Source of the DNA: Edaphochlamys debaryana | Taxonomy: Eukaryota > Chlorophyta > Chlorophyceae > Chlamydomonadales | Assembly (NCBI GenBank): GCA_016858145.1 | Contig: JAEHOE010000210.1 | Location: 62,001 to 126,000, forward strand | Reading direction: 5' to 3' | Length of the DNA: 64,000 nt | Shown here: piece after piece, positions 60,015 to 64,000 of the stretch | Layout: each line of letters opens with the position of its first letter | How positions within the stretch are numbered: position 1 is the first letter of the stretch | Translations under genes and position numbers: made by a program | Notes under the pieces: generated by a model | Told to the model about the DNA's origin: nothing | Databases searched by the model: none | What the model saw: only the letters and a program-made list of their open reading frames with translations

Positions 60015-61630
60015 CGATGCATGTTAAGAGGCGGCGAGGCAGCTTGGTCGTCTTGCGGCGTTGGGAATCTTCTTTTTGTACAGCAGCTGCAAATTCGGGA
60101 ACAGGCTGGTATCGAGCGTTTCGTGTGGCAAAGGGTTAAAAAGCTTGCTATGCGAAGGCGGGCATTTGGCAACCGAGGCGCGGGTGCAATAAGCCCGTGC
60201 GGCAACCAGCCTGCGAGTCCCGCGGGCCGAGGATGCATCTGCACTTGCATGCGCCCGCTGGCGTGGTCAGGTTGCCGGCGAGTCGTGAGATGAGTAGTTT
60301 CTACCACAACACGTTGACAGGGCGTTGCTCCGGAGAATCTCAGAATGGCTTACTGCACATCATCAGGGGATAATGTCGCTGCATGATAGTGGCACTGAGC
60401 GGTTGCACATACATGGACCTGGGAAGCAGTGGCAGGGTCGTACATACAATGCAGCTGGGTATGGTGTGGGGTTATTAAGGTTGTCAGCCTTCGGCAAGCG
60501 CCACAAACGACTGCGTGCTCCGTTGACGCTGTTTCGGTGTGGTGTGCGTCTGGGGTGCATAGGCAGCTTTGGGGTGGCGTCAGTGTGGAGTGCATGGGCA
60601 TGAGGAGCTCGGTTGCAAGGGTTAGTGGTCATCACTCATCAGACATGCCGCCCAGGACTGAAGCGGCCTAGACTCCCTTGTCATCCTTTGCTGTGGCTCT
60701 TTCTTGGTGGGGTGTTTGCGCTGCGTTTGACTCTATCACTGTGCAAAGCTCTAAATGTGGCACCCGTTTGCAGTGTTGCACCAAGACCGCGCACCGGCTC
60801 GCGGGATGTGGGCAGGCTGATGGCCCTGCCCAGCGGTACTGCGGTACTGCGTACAAACTTTAAAATGGCCTCAAACAGAGGCTTTCAGGCCAGGTGGCAA
60901 CGCCTCGAGGAGCTGGGCTTGTGCGCCTTTCCCTTCTGGATTATGTTTGCATTCATGTTGCTTAAGCTGCACGCTCGCTGCGGAGCACCGAAATCTCGCC
61001 ACGCACTGAGGGCCCGGCCCGTTGGGGGCTATGTGGAGGCACCGCTGGCCGCTTGTGCTGGCACGACACTTAGATGCCCTGCTCATGTATGAATCCATGA
61101 TCTTGGTCGAAGATGTAGAAGAGGGATTGAGGTCTTGGTCGTGCGTGCGTGTGCGTGCAGGAATATAACACTGGCTTCTGCTTTGGCTGTGTGGGTTGAG
61201 GTGGGTGTGAGGAAGCGCGCTGCGGACCTGCCCAGATGAATCCTCTCAATGGCGAGTGCGCCGGGCTACCAACTTAGGAGGAAGGGTGTTGGCTGAAAGC
61301 TCCACCACGAGGGTGAGGCCCTGCCCGCCCCCCTGCACACGTTCCCACGCACTGCAACTTGGGCTACCTTTGACTTCGCTGTCTAGCTTTAACTTAAGCG
61401 GGGGTTGGAGTGTCATGTATGGTTAGAGCAGTGTTGCGGCTTGGTTCATGTATGGGGTCCCACGCTGCGCTGCTCGGGGCACTCAGTAGTAGGGTTGTAT
61501 GTCCCGGAAGCGAAATGGTGTTGGCAGGTTCGCAGTCCCCAGTCAGTAAGTCATACAGGCAGGTTGCCAAGGTGTTTGCGCTGATGCACCCGTCAGCCTG
61601 TTGAAGTCTCTGTCTCTGTTGCTTGTGCAT
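60015..61630. other. Intergenic region before the retrotransposon
   Basis: No supported gene. Short frames up to 159 residues (60613-61092) have no recognisable features. The region is less GC-rich than the exons, as is the sequence between the pseudokinase copies. Confidence 0.45.
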
Positions 61631-61680
61631 TGTCAGGACACACTATGGGCTACGGCAAAGTGCAGCCGGCTGACCGAACT
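61631..61680 (+). repeat. 50-bp direct repeat, distal copy in the presumed LTR region
   Basis: Identical over 50 bases to 62136-62185 (begins TGTCAGGACACACTATGGGC and ends CTGACCGAACT). The spacing is 505 bases. Flanks differ on both sides. Confidence 0.85.
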
Positions 61681-62135
61681 AAATCGGCGAGCAAAGACGC
61701 AGGCGGTGCCTGGGCTCACTTCTAGGACCAGCGCTGAGGCTCAGCGGCTGGGTCGAGCGAAGGCTCCTCGGGAAGTCGTCGGATGGCACAGAGACTGCGC
61801 CGCAGGCGCTAGAGGCAGCAGAGCAGCAACACTCTAGTAGTTACAGTCATAGCAGAGTAGATCCGCAGCAAGTAGTAGTAGCAGCAGTGCTTCCGACTTG
61901 CTAGTCGGAAGCTGGGCGTTGGCCTAAGTCCCCCCGCTCGGAAGGGTTCATTGCCGTACCTCAGGTGCTCATGCCACGTGTCCCACGAGGCAAACCCTGG
62001 TGTCACAACCCTAGTCACGACCCTAGACGTACCCTCCAGCACAAAGCAGCAGACCAACCACAAACCTCCAGCACCCTACCTCAACTCCCAACCGGCAACC
62101 ATACCGTGACAGCGACGGTACTGTGCTCTGTCAGC

Positions 62136-62194
62136 TGTCAGGACACACTATGGGCTACGGCAAAGTGCAGCCGGCTGACCGAACTCCCCCCCTT
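62136..62194 (-). repeat. 50-bp direct repeat abutting a polypurine tract
   Basis: Second copy of the 50-bp repeat (62136-62185). On the minus strand it is immediately preceded by AAGGGGGGGAG (62184-62194), a plausible polypurine tract about 190 bases after the retrotransposon stop codon. This is where a 3' LTR would be expected to begin. Confidence 0.55.
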
Positions 62195-62382
62195 GGCGAC
62201 TCTAGAGCCAAAAACGCGAAGTCAGGCGGCCTCGAAGCCATACGCTAAGTCAGAAGCAGTTTGCTCAAGCTGTACACAACAGTTCCCTCCAGCAGGGAAA
62301 CCTCAATCCTCCCCCATGCTCGCTAAGTGTTCTCACCAGGCCACAGCCAGCAGGACTCATCTCCCCCGGTTCACCACCCTAT

Positions 62383-64000
62383 CTACGCATGCACCCAGTG
62401 CCCAGCGCGTCCCTTCCCGATACCCCTCATCAGCTGCGCCCTCATGGTCGCATCCCGGAACACTAACAGCCAAGCTCCAGGCTTTCCGTTGACGTATCCA
62501 CAGGTGTCTCCAGTGATGATGGCCAGCCGCTCGTCCTCCGTGAAGGTGTTGAGCAGGGCGGCCCATGCGTCCGGCGGGGCCGTGAGCATGCGCCGTGGGA
62601 TGAAGGCCACGACTAGCGGCACCATGGCGACGGCCAGGGGCAGCCAGAAGGGCAGAAGCTCCGGGTGCGGAGCAGAGATGATGAGCCAGGACTCGCCGGG
62701 CGTGGCGAGGCGGCGGTAGGTCCCAGGTTGCAGGGGATCCAAGCGGGGCCAGCCCGGGGCCTCGGTGGCCCGGCCCCCGTTGGCGCAGACGGAGTAGCCT
62801 CTCGCGCGGAGCGCGTTGGCCAGAGTCTCGTCGCCGGCACATGGGTCCAGAATGACGGGCGATCGGCTCGCGTCCAGGTGGTCCAGAAGTAGGTTGAGCG
62901 CCTCCTCAGCGGGCGCAGGGTGCGTACCCGCGGGAAAGGACTCAGGCAGGCTAGAGGCCAGCCCGGGCACGGAGCGCAGCTGCAGCAGCGCAGCGGCTCG
63001 GGCGCTTGGCGAGGACAGGTCCCAGGTGTCGGGCAGGACTAAGGGCGGGGCCCCAGCCGCCGTGACGAGGGCCGTGGTGGACGGTTGAGCGCATGCTTTG
63101 GCTGCTCGCAGAGTCAGGCGCTCCGCAGTGCCATCAGTGTAGCGCGCCTCAATGGGGCGAGAGTGCGGCTCGTCCGACTTGTAGTGCAGGGTGCCCCTAC
63201 GGTTCACGAAAGTGTTGGTCGCGGGGTCTCGGACCTTGCGGGAGCAGGGAACGCCCTCCAGCGCCTTGGCCTCGTTGAGCCGACGGCGCGCTTGAGCGGA
63301 GGGGAAGATCTGCGGCTGTGGTGCCTCGCGCGGTACGGGGGCAGGTAGCTGATCAATTGTTGCCGGTGTCACGCCGCGGGCATGGCAGTCGGGGCAAGTC
63401 CAGGTGCCGCGGGGCACGCACTGGAGCGGAGGTCGAAGGCAGTACAGGTGCCAGCCGGTGCCGCACCCGTCGCACATGACCATCTTGGACTCGTCGCCTG
63501 GGAAGGCACAGATCTCGCAGGGCAGGTCCAGCGGCGGCACCGCGATGCGAGGATCGACGATTGGGTCCAGGTCTTGGAGGTGGCAGGGAGCAAGGTTGCT
63601 CACGTGTTCCTTGCGGATGGTGCCGTCACGGCCCATCAGCTCGGCAACTCCCTCTGGGCTCACGGCCACGATGCGGAGCACGGTGTCGCGGACGGGCAGT
63701 TGGAGCGTGTTGTTCTGGTTGCGTAGGATGACGTAGACGTAGTCACCTACGTTGAATTTGGTAAAGCGGGGCTTGTAGCCGCCAGCTCGCACGCGGGCGT
63801 AGTTGTGGTGGTCCCGCCACTGCGCCGTCAGCAGGTTCTGGCCGTTGAAAGGCGCGGCCTGTTGCACGTTGTGTGAGCGCAGCATGACGAGTTGGTCGGC
63901 CCGTTGCGGATCAGCATCAGGGTCGATCGCCTCTGCCCACAGCTCGGCGGCGCCGAGGGGCACGGCAGGCGGTGCGCCGTACATGAGCTCAAACGGGGAC
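62383..64000 (-). mobile_element. Gypsy-type LTR retrotransposon, 3' end of pol (5'-partial)
   Basis: The open frame runs off the right edge and stops at 62383. The first visible residues (SPFELMYGAPP) match the end of a Gypsy integrase core. Counting from the Met at 63984, ~70-135 is the integrase C-terminal SH3-like part (KFNVGDYVYVILRNQ). Residues 156-200 are a C4HC3 PHD finger (CEIC ... MCDGC ... HLYC ... CPDC), a histone-tail-binding fold. ARYTDGTAERL follows near 280. Residues ~375-510 resemble a methyltransferase fold: DPCAGDE as the SAM motif, then WLIISAPHPELLPFWLPLAV where NPPF/Y is expected. The catalytic NPPY-type motif is therefore absent, suggesting a non-catalytic or altered domain. 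Similar C-terminal domains occur on retroelements of Volvocales as far as I recall. Protease, RT and RNase H lie outside the window. Confidence 0.8.

Overview
The window looks like nuclear DNA of a chlamydomonadalean (volvocine-type) green alga. The base composition is very GC-rich. The genes are cut by many short GT-AG introns. There are (SP)n/(PP)n hydroxyproline-rich secreted proteins, large ankyrin-type and SRCR proteins, Volvocales-like retroelement tails and a TTTAGGG-like telomeric tract. The species cannot be named from the sequence alone. Exon coordinates below come from reading frame plus splice sites by eye; no transcript data were available.

Layout. 1-4042: 3' two thirds of the eIF3 subunit B gene (+). 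4855-8274: a CPP1/DUF3353 chloroplast chaperone-like membrane protein (+), with decayed copies of exon ends inside its introns. About 9240-15700: a 3-kb tandem duplication carrying two ankyrin-type genes. Copy A has lost its ATG and ends inside an interstitial telomere-like tract; copy B is intact. 16459-35177: two paralogous, head-to-head (inverted) genes for secreted Pro-rich/Cys-rich proteins. The left copy (-) has a ruined ShKT exon and the right copy (+) is intact. The 12.4 kb between them hold a complete intron-containing tRNA-Arg(CCU) gene, an inverted repeat with a 1.9-kb spacer, and an 8.3-kb tandem array of about 41 units of 201 bp. Every unit ends in the 5' half of a tRNA-Arg.

36939-40365: a poorly recognised minus-strand gene, probably broken, with a LINE-like fragment inserted between 45-bp direct repeats. 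41264-49624: a 16-exon gene for a 1775-residue receptor-like protein with signal peptide, SRCR domain, LRRs and a multipass segment. It starts with the same 92-nt signal-peptide exon as the two Pro-rich genes. 51139-53715 and 57328-60014: tandem paralogous pseudokinase genes that both lack the HRD and DFG aspartates and share a nearly identical central block. 61631-64000: the 3' end of a Gypsy-type retrotransposon on the minus strand (integrase tail, PHD finger, methyltransferase-like domain) with its presumed LTR region.

eIF3b and CPP1 are housekeeping genes. The rest is accessory sequence dominated by local duplication, both direct (ankyrin, pseudokinase, tRNA-half array) and inverted (Pro-rich genes, tRNA flank). 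The strongest candidate for something undescribed is the satellite made of tRNA-Arg 5' halves, followed by the shared signal-peptide exon and the SRCR-LRR-multipass protein.
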